A program made the translations under genes and the position numbers. From the NCBI GenBank assembly GCA_963924555.1, contig OZ004598.1:3434501-3498500 (forward strand): DNA of 64,000 nt, written 5' to 3'. The stretch's first letter is position 1, and each line of letters opens with the position of its first letter. The notes under the pieces were generated by a model. That model searched no databases and was not told where the DNA came from. It saw only the letters and a list, made by a program, of their open reading frames with translations. This document shows positions 37,615 to 48,072 of this stretch, piece after piece. This stretch comes from Crambe crambe. Taxonomy: Eukaryota; Porifera; Demospongiae; Poecilosclerida; Crambeidae.

Positions 37615-37870
37615 GTTTTAGGGAATCTTGCAAAATGCTGAGTGTGCATTCTCGCGCATGCTCAATTTTTGAGCCTCGAAAATCTCACCGGAGATGGTGA
37701 ATAGCATGCTAATAGGTTAGAACTATACTAGAACAGTCACTAGCTAGCTCTTCAAAGCTTACTTCTCTAAAGTCCTGAACAAATCTGAGCATAATTTCAA
37801 AAATTCAAGCAGTGCGCATGCGTAGTAGTCCGAGGCCTGACGACCAAATTTTGCAAGATTCCCTAAAACC
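37614..37870. mobile_element. 257-bp MITE
   Basis: ggttttagggaatcttgcaa plus aat at the left is exactly inverted at the right (37848-37870). It abuts the right end of the previous element. Confidence 0.7.
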
Positions 37871-38544
37871 TCTGTACATATACATGTGAAAGGAGATCAG
37901 GCGGACCGCAACTGTACAATTTTTCACGTTTTTAATTTTGCAGCCATCAGAAATCTCTTTATCAAAGTGTCCGAATCACAAGTATGGCTTAAACCAAATG
38001 GTTATCCAAGGGCTTCTGCTTAAAAGAGTCTGGGACAGTAGGTGGAGGATTATCCTTACCGTATTTCAGGTCACAAGATCAGTTGGGAGAATTTGCTTGA
38101 TAAGATCAAACAATGCCTGATGTAGAAAACTAAGTGACAAAGCCTTTCTCCCATGGTTCAAGCAAAATCTCATTATCCCCTTCACGATTATCAATTGGAG
38201 AACTGCCCTAAAGAGAGACCAGGAATTTCAACCAAAAGAGCTCCAAAAGTGGAATGATCTTCACATAGTTATCACTTCTGATTTGCTACGATTGAGATGT
38301 AAACCAAGATTGGCTGCTAATTCTAAACCTGGCAAGGGAACCACCTAGAGTAACACCATAGCTATATAATCCTGGCACAGTAAAATTAAAATGCAAGGCA
38401 GAATAGTACAGAGCCTAAGGGATCACCCTGAATGATTGATGGGCCAGACTGTAAATACATAAAACAAAAGATATAGCCATGAAAATAAAGGATGCCACCA
38501 CAAGAACATCAGCAATTAGCCTAAAGGTCAGATGATCAAGCCAT
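37871..38544. other. Spacer before duplication copy II
   Basis: No gene is supported. Confidence 0.35.
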
Positions 38545-39948
38545 TTGCTACAGTCCCCACCTAAAGCACCTATACTAAATCTTGACATCAGAACCTCTAG
38601 GCAAGTGATCACTGGGAAATTTCTCCAGAAAGACATTACAGGAAGGTAGAAAAAGATAAGAAAGAATGGATTATGTGCATGTGCACAATCTGAGAACCAA
38701 AGCCATCTGAGCGAAAACATTCTAGTTCAATACTTCGATCACACACATGCATAGCGCCAATACAAGCAGTATTTTTTCTTTACTGTAAGAGAGTTTTCAG
38801 TTCAGTTATGCGACTAAAAAGGGTTTTCATATCCAAATTTCTGTCAATTATCTTGATATATTTCTTCTTTCTGACAGTGACAGAAGTAATCCAACCCTTC
38901 CCCACTCCATTAAGAAGATACACAAGATTTTCTTCAACGTTGTCTGAAAAGAATTCAACATTATCAAGTATAATGCATAGAATAATTTACATACCTACCT
39001 GTAGATAAAAGCGATGGGTGGCTCTCACTAATCTTATTGATCACATCTTCCCATGATAGTGCTGCCATTTTTCCAGAAAAAAGTTCTCTCAAAATGCGAA
39101 TCATATCAGGAAGCTCCTGTAACATTCCTAGTTTCTTCACCTCAATTGAGGGTCTTCCAGCAACTTTAGTTGCCTCCCTCTCCTTTATCTAATTGATAAA
39201 CAAACCAATCATTACACGAACTTTAAATGTGAATTTTGCGAAATTTAACTTTGTACAAACAGTTTGTTTTTAAACCGTTTACATATACTGACACCAGAAT
39301 AAAGATAGGAGGTAGAATAATGAGGTAGTTATGAATGGGAAAAAATAATCGGTTGTATTCACCTTTAATATCTTGCGTAATTGACAATGATGTAAAATCA
39401 CATGCATCTTCTAGCAAGCTACTATATCAGTTTATCAAATTAAGTAAAGTAACCTCCATACATGCATGCAGCACATACTTTTTCAATCAAAGATGGTGAA
39501 ATCCCTTTTAAGGAAGGGTGAGCTGGAGTAAACATTTTTCCTCTTGAAAACGATTCTGACTCGTTACTGCAACCATGATCTAGCTCTCGCCTCTTGGCGG
39601 GGCAGAGGCTTCGTTGAGCCATCTTCACCTTCCTCTCCCTTTAAGCGCGCTTTAAAATTGCGCATGCGTATAACTATAGTCAAACACGTGTACGTTTTGA
39701 GGCGAATTTATTTGCAACCGGAAGTAGATTAAAGTGGGCGTGGTTACAAAATGGCTCGACTATGTACTAGCTGGAAAAGCGTTCTTTCTGCCGTCTAAGA
39801 CATTTCGTTTCCCTTTAACAGCTGGTACTGTTTCTAAGGAGGGTATTCAGTATATTTATGGCTACTGCTTCGAGGAACTGGTAAAAGGAGTGCTGTGACA
39901 GTGAAGAAAAGTGAGCAAATTTTGGTCTTGTTCCTACTCCTCGTGCTA
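38545..39948 (-). repeat. Duplication block A, copy II (inverted)
   Basis: Reverse complement of 25782-27190; joins block B directly at 39948/39950. Confidence 0.85.
38785..39622 (-). CDS. CDT1: Truncated Cdt1-like protein, copy II, degron core deleted
   Basis: Same three-exon layout as copy I on the opposite strand, beginning MAQRSLCPAKRRELD. Relative to copy I an in-frame 9-nt deletion removes Arg-Asp-Phe from the PIP-degron-like motif, so PCNA-coupled destruction would be expected to fail. The C-terminal winged-helix exons are retained, with minor substitutions and one residue fewer in the Pro run. The frame stays open to a stop matching that of copy I. Confidence 0.6.
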
Positions 39949-39949
39949 C

Positions 39950-40975
39950 AATTTGGACCCAAACTAAGACAGTAAGTGCAGGACAATCAGGATCTGTGGG
40001 TTATATTTTGCTACAATCATCACTGAACTAGTTTGCTGAGTTCTGGGGTTGTAGCCTTTGCATTATGGTTATGTCCGGCGAAAGTATAGCTACACTTCAT
40101 GTTGTGGATGCCATATTTGCAAGAGATTGAAGCACCACTTGGCCTCATGCCCTTCAATGGCCATATTTATGTACTTTAAGGTGACATGCACCCTCTCTCC
40201 TTGTTAATTATGTATTATGGTGAAAAGTAAATATGCAAGCTCAACATGGCCTCCCAGGATGATACTATACTAATAATTTACCATCTTCAAAGTACCTGTA
40301 TGATTATTTCTTCCTTTAACTTGCAGGAACACAATTTCAGTCAAATCTTACCATGTTGGAGTCTATATTGAACAAAGTTCTATAGTCTTGACAGCTGGTC
40401 ATGCATTAATGTCTAAAATAGAAACGTAATAGGTATCATAATGGAATAAGTAGCTATAGACTTTTATTTTCCATTGTGCATTATATGGTACAGCTAGCTA
40501 TAGCTGTAATCTCTTTCCTCTATAATATATATAATGGGTCACATCAGCCAATGTAGCACCTGACATGCACACACCTCCCAGGGTGCATTCGGCACTAATT
40601 ACATGATTAGTCTATGATTTCAAGGGCCTACCCCGTTTAGTACTTCATGCAAGTAGAAGGATTAAGAAGGGGGAAGAATTACTGTTGACTATGGTGAACG
40701 ATCGAGTACAGCCTTATCAACCAATCCATGGCTGATTTCTTAATTAACTATGAACCATTTATATTCTCTCTTTTTTTTCTCCTCAATCAAGATCTTTATT
40801 GTTTATTATGGAAGCCGAGAAGGGCAATTTTTCACCGATTGACGATCCCGACACTGAAATCCCGACAATGAAATCCCGACAACGAAATCCCGACAATCTA
40901 TAACCAAGAATTCGGACGGAGGATGGGAAGAATCCGGACGCTCGCGCGTTGCGATTGGGTGTGTTATTTAGAATT
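39950..40975. other. Block B non-coding part, copy II
   Basis: Direct copy of 27549-28564. The element-end fragment recurs near 40804 with one extra sub-repeat. Confidence 0.6.
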
Positions 40976-42996
40976 CTAGCATGAACCAGTTACAAACTGT
41001 CGTCTATTTTTAGATTTGTCTTCCACATAACCACACCAATAACCCTCTTCTCTATAAGCTTGAAAATTGTATTGGTCACAGAGACTAATTCCAATATAAG
41101 GGGTGGTTGATTCTGCAGAGCAAACGCAACTATTATTCAAAAGAATGTAACCAGGTGGACAATCTTGCAGTCGAACTTTGAAGGTCAGTGATATCTTGTA
41201 TTGTTTAGTGGTTGTTAACATGAGGATGCCTTCTTCCCCTGGACGACCATGAAGCTTTATTGTTTGATGGATAACATAAGAGTAGTAGTCACTCACATCA
41301 ATACTGGAATTTGCATCCTTCTTCAGTGTTAGCCTGTATACTTGACTCCTGGTTTGATTCAAATCGTCAAGACCTATGAAAGGAATTTTGGTGTGTTTAC
41401 CAGGAATGACAGGGAAGTAATCCTCTGATGATTCAGTACTGCTGTTTATCATGAATGTACTCACTTCTGTAGATATCTCATTTCTGCTGATGTTATCGAA
41501 AGTGAAGTTTGCTATTTTATTCAAGAAGGTAAGGTCTGGTAAAACTGCTGTTGAATTTGAGTTAGAGTATTCTCTGATACAAGGTGAAAGGGAGAGAGCA
41601 TATATCGATTGTCCATGAGCACTTTTTGCCAGACTACCAACACCAGCATGGTTGCCTGAGAAAATAAATGAAATATTCTTTCCTGTCTTTCTATTGATAC
41701 GAATGAAGCAATTGTAAGAATATTCATGCTCAAAAATGTCAGAGTTCCTGTAATATATGGATCCACCATCAGCATCTGCTGCATTGTTGATGAATTTGAA
41801 TAAACTGTTTTGTTGGATGGATATTGTGGAGACACCTAAGAGGTACAGAGCTCCTCCGAAATAACCTGTATTATCATGGAAGCTCACCATGGCATGTTCT
41901 TGAAATGATAAGTCACATGAACTACTAACTATTGCCGATCCATTATTGTCAGTAACATTCAATTTTCCTATGAACTTCATGTCATGGAGAGTGCAATATA
42001 ATGCCCCTATTCCCATGCTGTTCTCTATGTAAGGAGCTGGTAGTTTCAGGCTACTAAAATTACTTTTCTGAATATAATTGCTCACAATCGTACAATCTTC
42101 AAATACTGCTGTAGGATGAACACCCTCGGAATGCAAAGAATACAGACAGGATAATTATGGCTGATCCAAAATGTCCCGAGTTATGCATCCAGATACAGTC
42201 GATGAACTTTATCTTATTTGATGAAATAGTTGTGTTATGAAAAGGGGTCGATGAAAAGAGGCTGCCCCCTCCAAAGACTGCTGAGTTGTTTATAAAACGG
42301 CACAATTGAAATAAGAGTATATTTTTGTGACATAAATTATTTTCCTTGTGGCTACATTCAAAACCAATGCTAGTTGCTCCACTCATGAGTGAAGTATTGT
42401 TACTGAAGTTAGTATTTTGGATGACAATCCTTGATGGATCATGAATAGATAGAAATAAACCACCACCCGACCTGCTAGCGATGTTATCACTAAAGGTGCA
42501 ATTGTCTATAGATACATTGTTAGAAGCATTAGCTACTGATATAGATACACAAACCACCTCCTCTCCCAAAAGGGGTTGATTTTTGGTCTATCTCGTAGGC
42601 AAGATTTCCAACAAAATGACAATGATCAAACTTGAATGAACTCTCTTGAGTTGATATTTTGATGAAAATTCCCAAACTTCCACGTATTGTTCCTTTTCCA
42701 TTATGCCTGAAAGTGCAACGAGAGAATATGACAGAACCTCTTGTTTCGAACACAGACACACCCATCCCAGTAGAGTTGCTGACTATCACATTGGTGAAGG
42801 CCAGGTCAGTGGAACCATTGATGTATATCCCAGCTTCAAAGTGAAATGCTTGCATGATATAATTTCCAACGCAGCCAGAAAACTCCAAGGCAGTCACTTT
42901 TAAATTATTCATACCCACAAACTCAAAGCCATAGAGACCATTACAATCGAGGATAGTTTGATTTGAACTAATAAGTGTCACATCATGGAGGTTTTC
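40976..42996 (-). pseudogene. Secreted beta-helix protein, copy II, 5'-truncated and frameshifted
   Basis: Long ORFs 40976-42136, 42099-42569 and 42529-42981 cover the protein in three frames. A 4-bp loss near 42145 and a 4-bp gain near 42532 break it, while the sites damaged in copy I (29317 insertion, 29919 and 30391 changes) are intact here. The signal-peptide end is missing because the sequence jumps at 42996 to block C. Confidence 0.65.
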
Positions 42997-43371
42997 AGTT
43001 TGTTTGCTTTAATGTCTTATCTGACCACTAATGCTAATATAAGTATTTACATTGTATGACGAGTAACATGTTTATCAATACAAACCATAAGATAATATTT
43101 ATGAGTAGTTATCAAAGTGAAAATGTTTCTGTAGTTACGTATCTATATGTCCCAACACGAGGGGTTTTGTAAAGTAAGAAAAGTCTAGAGAACATGAGCC
43201 CTTAGCAGTATTACACAGAGCAATGTATAGAATAAAAATTTTCTTTCTATATAAGAGACAAACTATATGTTTCTCTGTATAGCTTTCTATTAGCTATACG
43301 TATAATACATATGTGACAAATCCTGGGAGATTTTGTTGCTCTTTATAGCTAGCTAGCAGCTTTAACCACAT

Positions 43372-43503
43372 TGTGGTATTCTTTACTTCCTCTTTATTGT
43401 TTTCTGTTTGAGCATGCTCACTATGTGTCACGTTTTATGACTTGTCATTTTAGTTGTCTTTTTTGTAAGTTAAAAGCTATAATAAAGTTCTTAAGTCACG
43501 ACA
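43372..43503 (+). repeat. 5' LTR (132 bp)
   Basis: Starts tgtggtattc and ends cacgaca; contains an aataaa signal. Confidence 0.9.
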
Positions 43504-43519
43504 TATTCTGGCGACGAGG

Positions 43520-46500
43520 ATGGCGACTTTTCTGGGCAAAATTGGTGCATTCGACCCTCAAGAAGAAGAGTGGCCTAACTATGTTGAGAGGCTCGAGGAA
43601 TTTTTTACTGCAAACGGGATAACTGGAGAGGCGAACGAAGAAAAAAGGCGTTCAGCATTCATTTCGAACATGGGAAAAAAGACCTATGCAGTGCTTAGGA
43701 ATCTAGTTGCACCAGTGAAGCCTGAGGACAAAACCTACGACCAGTTAAAGGAAGCCCTCACCAAGCATTATAGCCCTACACCCTCAGTAGTGATGCAAAG
43801 ATTTCGTTTTAATACTCGCTCAAGGAAGGAAGGAGAGAAGATTGCCGACTATGTCGCTGATTTACGCCGTCTTGCAGAGTTTTGTAACTTCGGAACGGCT
43901 TTGGAAGAAATGATCAGAGATCGACTGGTGTGCGGCATTAATAATGAGCACATCCAGCGGAAGCTCCTCTCAGAGGCAACTCTGACTTATGAAACTGCCT
44001 TAACCATGGCTTTGGGAGCTGAGACAGCTGCAAAGAATCTGAAGGAAATGACAGCTCCAAGTGTGAGGATGGATTCGGTGAGCAAGGTCTCCAGGAAGGA
44101 CTCCGAACCCCGTAATCCTGGTATGACCTGTCATCGCTGTGGCAACACAGGGCATCTTGCACCCCAATGTCGATTCAGAGAGAGTGTGTGTCATAAGTGT
44201 GGCAAGAAAGGCCACCTAGCTAAAGTTTGTCGGAGCAAGGATAAGGATAAGATCCCACACCCTAAGCCGACCCACCAGAACAAGAGACGTCCTCGAGGGG
44301 TTAGGCGAGTGGAAGCTGAATCTGAGGAGGACTCCGACCCATCAGAGGAATTGGGAGCTTACCACATTCAAGCAGTGAAGCAGAAGCCGGAGAGTCTTCC
44401 TCCCATAAAGGTACAAATTGGGGTGGATGATTGTCTTGTGTCTATGGAAGTGGACACAGGTGCTTCTAACACTATTATGGCTGAGACCACATATCAAAGG
44501 CTGTGGCCAGGGAGGAGCCTATCTACTACAGAGTTAAAATTACAAAGCTATTCAAAGGAACCAATTCCTGTTGTAGGTCAGATTCAAACAGAAGTGTCCT
44601 ATGATGGCCAGACAGCCAAATTACCGTTAGTGATAGTGGATGGTGATGGACCTACATTATTAGGACGGAATTGGTTGCAAAGAATTAAATTGAAATGGGG
44701 TGAAATTTATCATATTCCCAACCTTGGGTTGTCTAAATATGCCGAGATTTTCCAGGAGGGCCTGGGAACCTTTAAGGGTTACGAGGCAACTATTGAGGTG
44801 GACCCAAATGCTACCCCTCGTTACTTTAAAGCCAGATCAGTGCCCTATGCAATGAGACCCAAGGTGGAAGAAGAACTACAAAGATTGGTGAGGGAAGGTA
44901 CCATAGAACCTGTTAACTACTCAGAATGGGCCACCCCCATTGTCCCTGTGTTAAAGGGAGACAAACAGAGCGTGAGAGTGTGTGGAGATTTTAGTGTGAC
45001 CATCAATCCAGTCTCTAAATTGAATAGGTACCCCATACCTCGTGTCGAAGATTTATTTGCCACACTGGACAAGGGCAACACTTTTACTAAGCTTGACCTC
45101 AGTCAGGCATATCAGCAATTGACACTCGATGCCAATTCCCGAAAATATGTTGTGATTAACACACACAAGGGCTTGTTTCAATTTACTCGTTTGCCTTATG
45201 GTATTGCTTCTGCCCCAGGAATTTTTCAGAAAGCAATGGAAAATTTACTACAGGGTATTCCTGGGGTGGCGGTATACCTTGATGACATACTGGTAACCGG
45301 AGCAACAGAGGCTAACCACTTAACATCCTTAGAGGAGGTTTTGAAACGACTAGCTCGCACAGGATTGCGGGTCAAGAAAAACAAATGCAAATTCATGGCT
45401 TCGTCCGTATCCTATTTGGGACACGTGATTGATGCTTCAGGACTCCATCCTATGCCGGACAAGATTAAAGCAGTGGAAGATGCTCCAACTCCAACAAATG
45501 TCACGGAACTGAAATCGTATCTGGGTCTATTAACATACTATGGAAAATTTCTTCCGAATTTGGCAACTCGGCTAGCACCCTTGTATAAGCTCTTGGGTAA
45601 GAAGACCACTTGGAGGTGGAGAGCTGAACAGGACAAGGCTTTTCAAGAATCCAAACAACTGCTTACGTCATCACCACTACTTGTCCATTTTGACTCCAGA
45701 TTACCTCTTGTGTTAGCTTGTGACGCGTCAGCATATGGCATCGGAGCTGTACTTGCACATCGGCTTCCAGACGGAGCAGAGAAACCCATCGGTTATGCCT
45801 CACGTACGCTCAATCCAGCAGAACGAAACTACTCACAATTAGAGAAGGAAGGGTTGTCATGTGTTTTTGGAATAAAGAAGTTTTATGCATATCTGTTTGG
45901 TCACCCCTTCGAATTGATTACTGACCACAAACCACTCCTGAGTTTGTTAGGAGAGCACAAGCCAACTTCCCCACAAGCTTCAGCCAGGATTCGCCGTTGG
46001 GCCCTGTATTTGTCTATGTTTGAATACACCTTGAAATTTCGTAATACACAAGCTCATGGGAATGCAGATGCCCTCAGTCGTCTGCCACTGCAGGTAGCAC
46101 CAGTCACCACTCAGACTCCCCCAGAGTTGGTATTGTTAACGGAACATCTGGACGAATCGCCTGTTACAGCTACTCAAATTCGTGCCTGGACTGAGAAAGA
46201 CACTGAGTTGGCTTCTATTGCACAGTTTCTCCGTTATGGCTGGCCAGATTCAACAGAAGATTCTACGGAGCTAACTCCTTACCTGTCCAAGAGAACAGAA
46301 CTGTCTCTGTATGATGGATGCGTGCTGTGGGGAACCCGGGTGGTCATTCCGAAACCTGGTAGAGCAGCAGTGTTGACTGAGTTACACGAGGGTCACCCAG
46401 GGATAGCGAAGATGAAAAGTCTCTCCCGAATGTATGTGTGGTGGCCAGGAATTTCAGCCGATATTGAGGAAACTGTACGTGGGTGCACTGAATGTCAAGT

Positions 46501-47503
46501 GAATCAAGCAACACCCCCAGCTGCTCCGTTGCAACCATGGAGCTGGCCAACTCGCCCCTGGGCCAGATTACATTTGGATTATGCTGGTCCAGTTCAGGGA
46601 AAGATGTACCTGATACTCATTGATGCACATTCCAAGTGGATTGAAGCTTTCAATACCACAAATGCTACGTCCAGTGCAGTGATTGATGAGTTGAGAACTG
46701 AATTTGCAAGATTCGGAATTCCCGAAAGCATCGTAACTGATAATGGTACCTGCTTCACCAGCACCGAATTTGAATCATTTTTGCAGAGGAACGGCATCAA
46801 ACATCACAAATCTGCACCTTACCATCCAGCGTCCAATGGACTGGCAGAACGTGCCGTGCAAATTGTAAAGAAAGGCTTGAAGAAGATTCGAAAGGGAAGT
46901 GTGAACGAGAGATTGGCTCAGATCTTGATGTCGTATCGACTAACTCCACAATCAACAACTGGAGTCTCTCCAGCAGAGCTGTTGCTAGGGAAACAACCGA
47001 GGTCACGGCTGGATCTGTTAAAACCAAACCTAGCAAGCCGAGTCGAAAGTAACCAGCTAAAACAGAAGAAACAACATGATCGTAAGGCAAAAGAGCGGAG
47101 TTTGGATATTGGAGATGATGTATTTGTTCGAAACTATCATGGAGGCGACCGGTGGATACCAGGAGTAATCCAGAAGAAGACTGGTCCAGTTTCATTGTTA
47201 GTGAGACTGTCAGATGGTCGAGAACGCCGCTGCCATCTAGATCAGGTGCGAAAACGTTCTGTTGCAGTTGAAATACCTCCTGTGGTAGTTGAGCCCGAAA
47301 TTGTTATTCCCTCTGTTATTCCCTCTTCCTTGCCTGTGAATCCCTCAGTGGCTACTCCTTCACCGGCTAATGATTCGGTAGTTGATGGTTCACCATCACC
47401 AGCTGCGGTTGATCCAGAACCTCCACCTGAACCTGAAACTCGAGTAAAAACTTATCCAAAACGTGATCGCAAACCGGTAGAACGATTTGAACCTAAATGG
47501 TAA
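43520..47503 (+). CDS. Gag-Pol polyprotein of Ty3/gypsy element (1327 aa)
   Basis: One uninterrupted ORF with Gag and Pol fused in a single frame. Two CCHC zinc knuckles lie near residues 203-216 and 223-236, the protease VDTGASN near 311, the reverse transcriptase YLDDIL near 586, and the RNase H ACDASAYGIG near 732. The integrase has an HHCC region near 955-1000 and a D-D-E core with D in LDYAGP (about 1018), D in TDNGT (about 1073) and E in LAERAV (about 1109). A basic, Pro-rich tail follows; no envelope gene or chromodomain is visible. Intact frame plus identical LTRs suggest a potentially active copy. Confidence 0.95.
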   Translation: MATFLGKIGAFDPQEEEWPNYVERLEEFFTANGITGEANEEKRRSAFISNMGKKTYAVLRNLVAPVKPEDKTYDQLKEALTKHYSPTPSVVMQRFRFNTRSRKEGEKIADYVADLRRLAEFCNFGTALEEMIRDRLVCGINNEHIQRKLLSEATLTYETALTMALGAETAAKNLKEMTAPSVRMDSVSKVSRKDSEPRNPGMTCHRCGNTGHLAPQCRFRESVCHKCGKKGHLAKVCRSKDKDKIPHPKPTHQNKRRPRGVRRVEAESEEDSDPSEELGAYHIQAVKQKPESLPPIKVQIGVDDCLVSMEVDTGASNTIMAETTYQRLWPGRSLSTTELKLQSYSKEPIPVVGQIQTEVSYDGQTAKLPLVIVDGDGPTLLGRNWLQRIKLKWGEIYHIPNLGLSKYAEIFQEGLGTFKGYEATIEVDPNATPRYFKARSVPYAMRPKVEEELQRLVREGTIEPVNYSEWATPIVPVLKGDKQSVRVCGDFSVTINPVSKLNRYPIPRVEDLFATLDKGNTFTKLDLSQAYQQLTLDANSRKYVVINTHKGLFQFTRLPYGIASAPGIFQKAMENLLQGIPGVAVYLDDILVTGATEANHLTSLEEVLKRLARTGLRVKKNKCKFMASSVSYLGHVIDASGLHPMPDKIKAVEDAPTPTNVTELKSYLGLLTYYGKFLPNLATRLAPLYKLLGKKTTWRWRAEQDKAFQESKQLLTSSPLLVHFDSRLPLVLACDASAYGIGAVLAHRLPDGAEKPIGYASRTLNPAERNYSQLEKEGLSCVFGIKKFYAYLFGHPFELITDHKPLLSLLGEHKPTSPQASARIRRWALYLSMFEYTLKFRNTQAHGNADALSRLPLQVAPVTTQTPPELVLLTEHLDESPVTATQIRAWTEKDTELASIAQFLRYGWPDSTEDSTELTPYLSKRTELSLYDGCVLWGTRVVIPKPGRAAVLTELHEGHPGIAKMKSLSRMYVWWPGISADIEETVRGCTECQVNQATPPAAPLQPWSWPTRPWARLHLDYAGPVQGKMYLILIDAHSKWIEAFNTTNATSSAVIDELRTEFARFGIPESIVTDNGTCFTSTEFESFLQRNGIKHHKSAPYHPASNGLAERAVQIVKKGLKKIRKGSVNERLAQILMSYRLTPQSTTGVSPAELLLGKQPRSRLDLLKPNLASRVESNQLKQKKQHDRKAKERSLDIGDDVFVRNYHGGDRWIPGVIQKKTGPVSLLVRLSDGRERRCHLDQVRKRSVAVEIPPVVVEPEIVIPSVIPSSLPVNPSVATPSPANDSVVDGSPSPAAVDPEPPPEPETRVKTYPKRDRKPVERFEPKW

Positions 47504-47543
47504 CTATGTACTGTACAGTATAATATCTTATGGAAGGAGGAAA

Positions 47544-47675
47544 TGTGGTATTCTTTACTTCCTCTTTATTGTTTTCTGTTTGAGCATGCTCACTATGTGT
47601 CACGTTTTATGACTTGTCATTTTAGTTGTCTTTTTTGTAAGTTAAAAGCTATAATAAAGTTCTTAAGTCACGACA
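47544..47675 (+). repeat. 3' LTR (132 bp)
   Basis: Apparently identical to the 5' LTR. Confidence 0.9.
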
Positions 47676-47967
47676 CACATAATGACCACTCTCAATGACA
47701 AGTAAATTGGATCATTGGTTTTGGAGCTGCTAGCTAGTAAGAGAATAAGTAAGCAATTGAGGTTAACTATGAGAAGATGACATAAAACTGGAGGAATGAA
47801 CATGAAAGACTAGGGCGGTGGAGGAGGACACAAATATTGTTTTATGGAGACGGAGCAGGACATCACATGCAATGGAATAGGCATCTGAGACAGGGCCAAA
47901 AGCCTTATAGTTTACATATTGTGTAGCGGTACATATATATTTTAGATCGTGGGGTTGATGTGAGGAA

Positions 47968-48004
<37 letters not shown>

Positions 48005-48072
48005 TGGCATAGAAGGGCTTCTAGCTAGGAATGTGTCAAATAGCTATTTGGTTGTAGCTAATGACTATCTTG

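Larger units (their letters stand above)
43372..47675 (+). mobile_element. Complete Ty3/gypsy LTR retrotransposon
   Basis: Two LTRs of 132 bp (43372-43503 and 47544-47675), TG...CA, appear identical by eye. A purine-rich tract (tggaaggaggaaa) precedes the 3' LTR, and tggcgacgagg just after the 5' LTR is the likely primer-binding site. cacat flanks both ends (43367-43371 and 47676-47680); copy I near 32390 has the empty site. Recent insertion. Confidence 0.95.

Noticed and set aside
36490-37877. 15-bp inverted match tgtacagaggtttta as TIR of a larger composite
   Set aside because: Probably coincidental or a by-product of the two adjoining TIR elements; no other support.
46797-47195. Minus-strand ORF in the gypsy element
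   Set aside because: Antisense of the integrase region; no domain.
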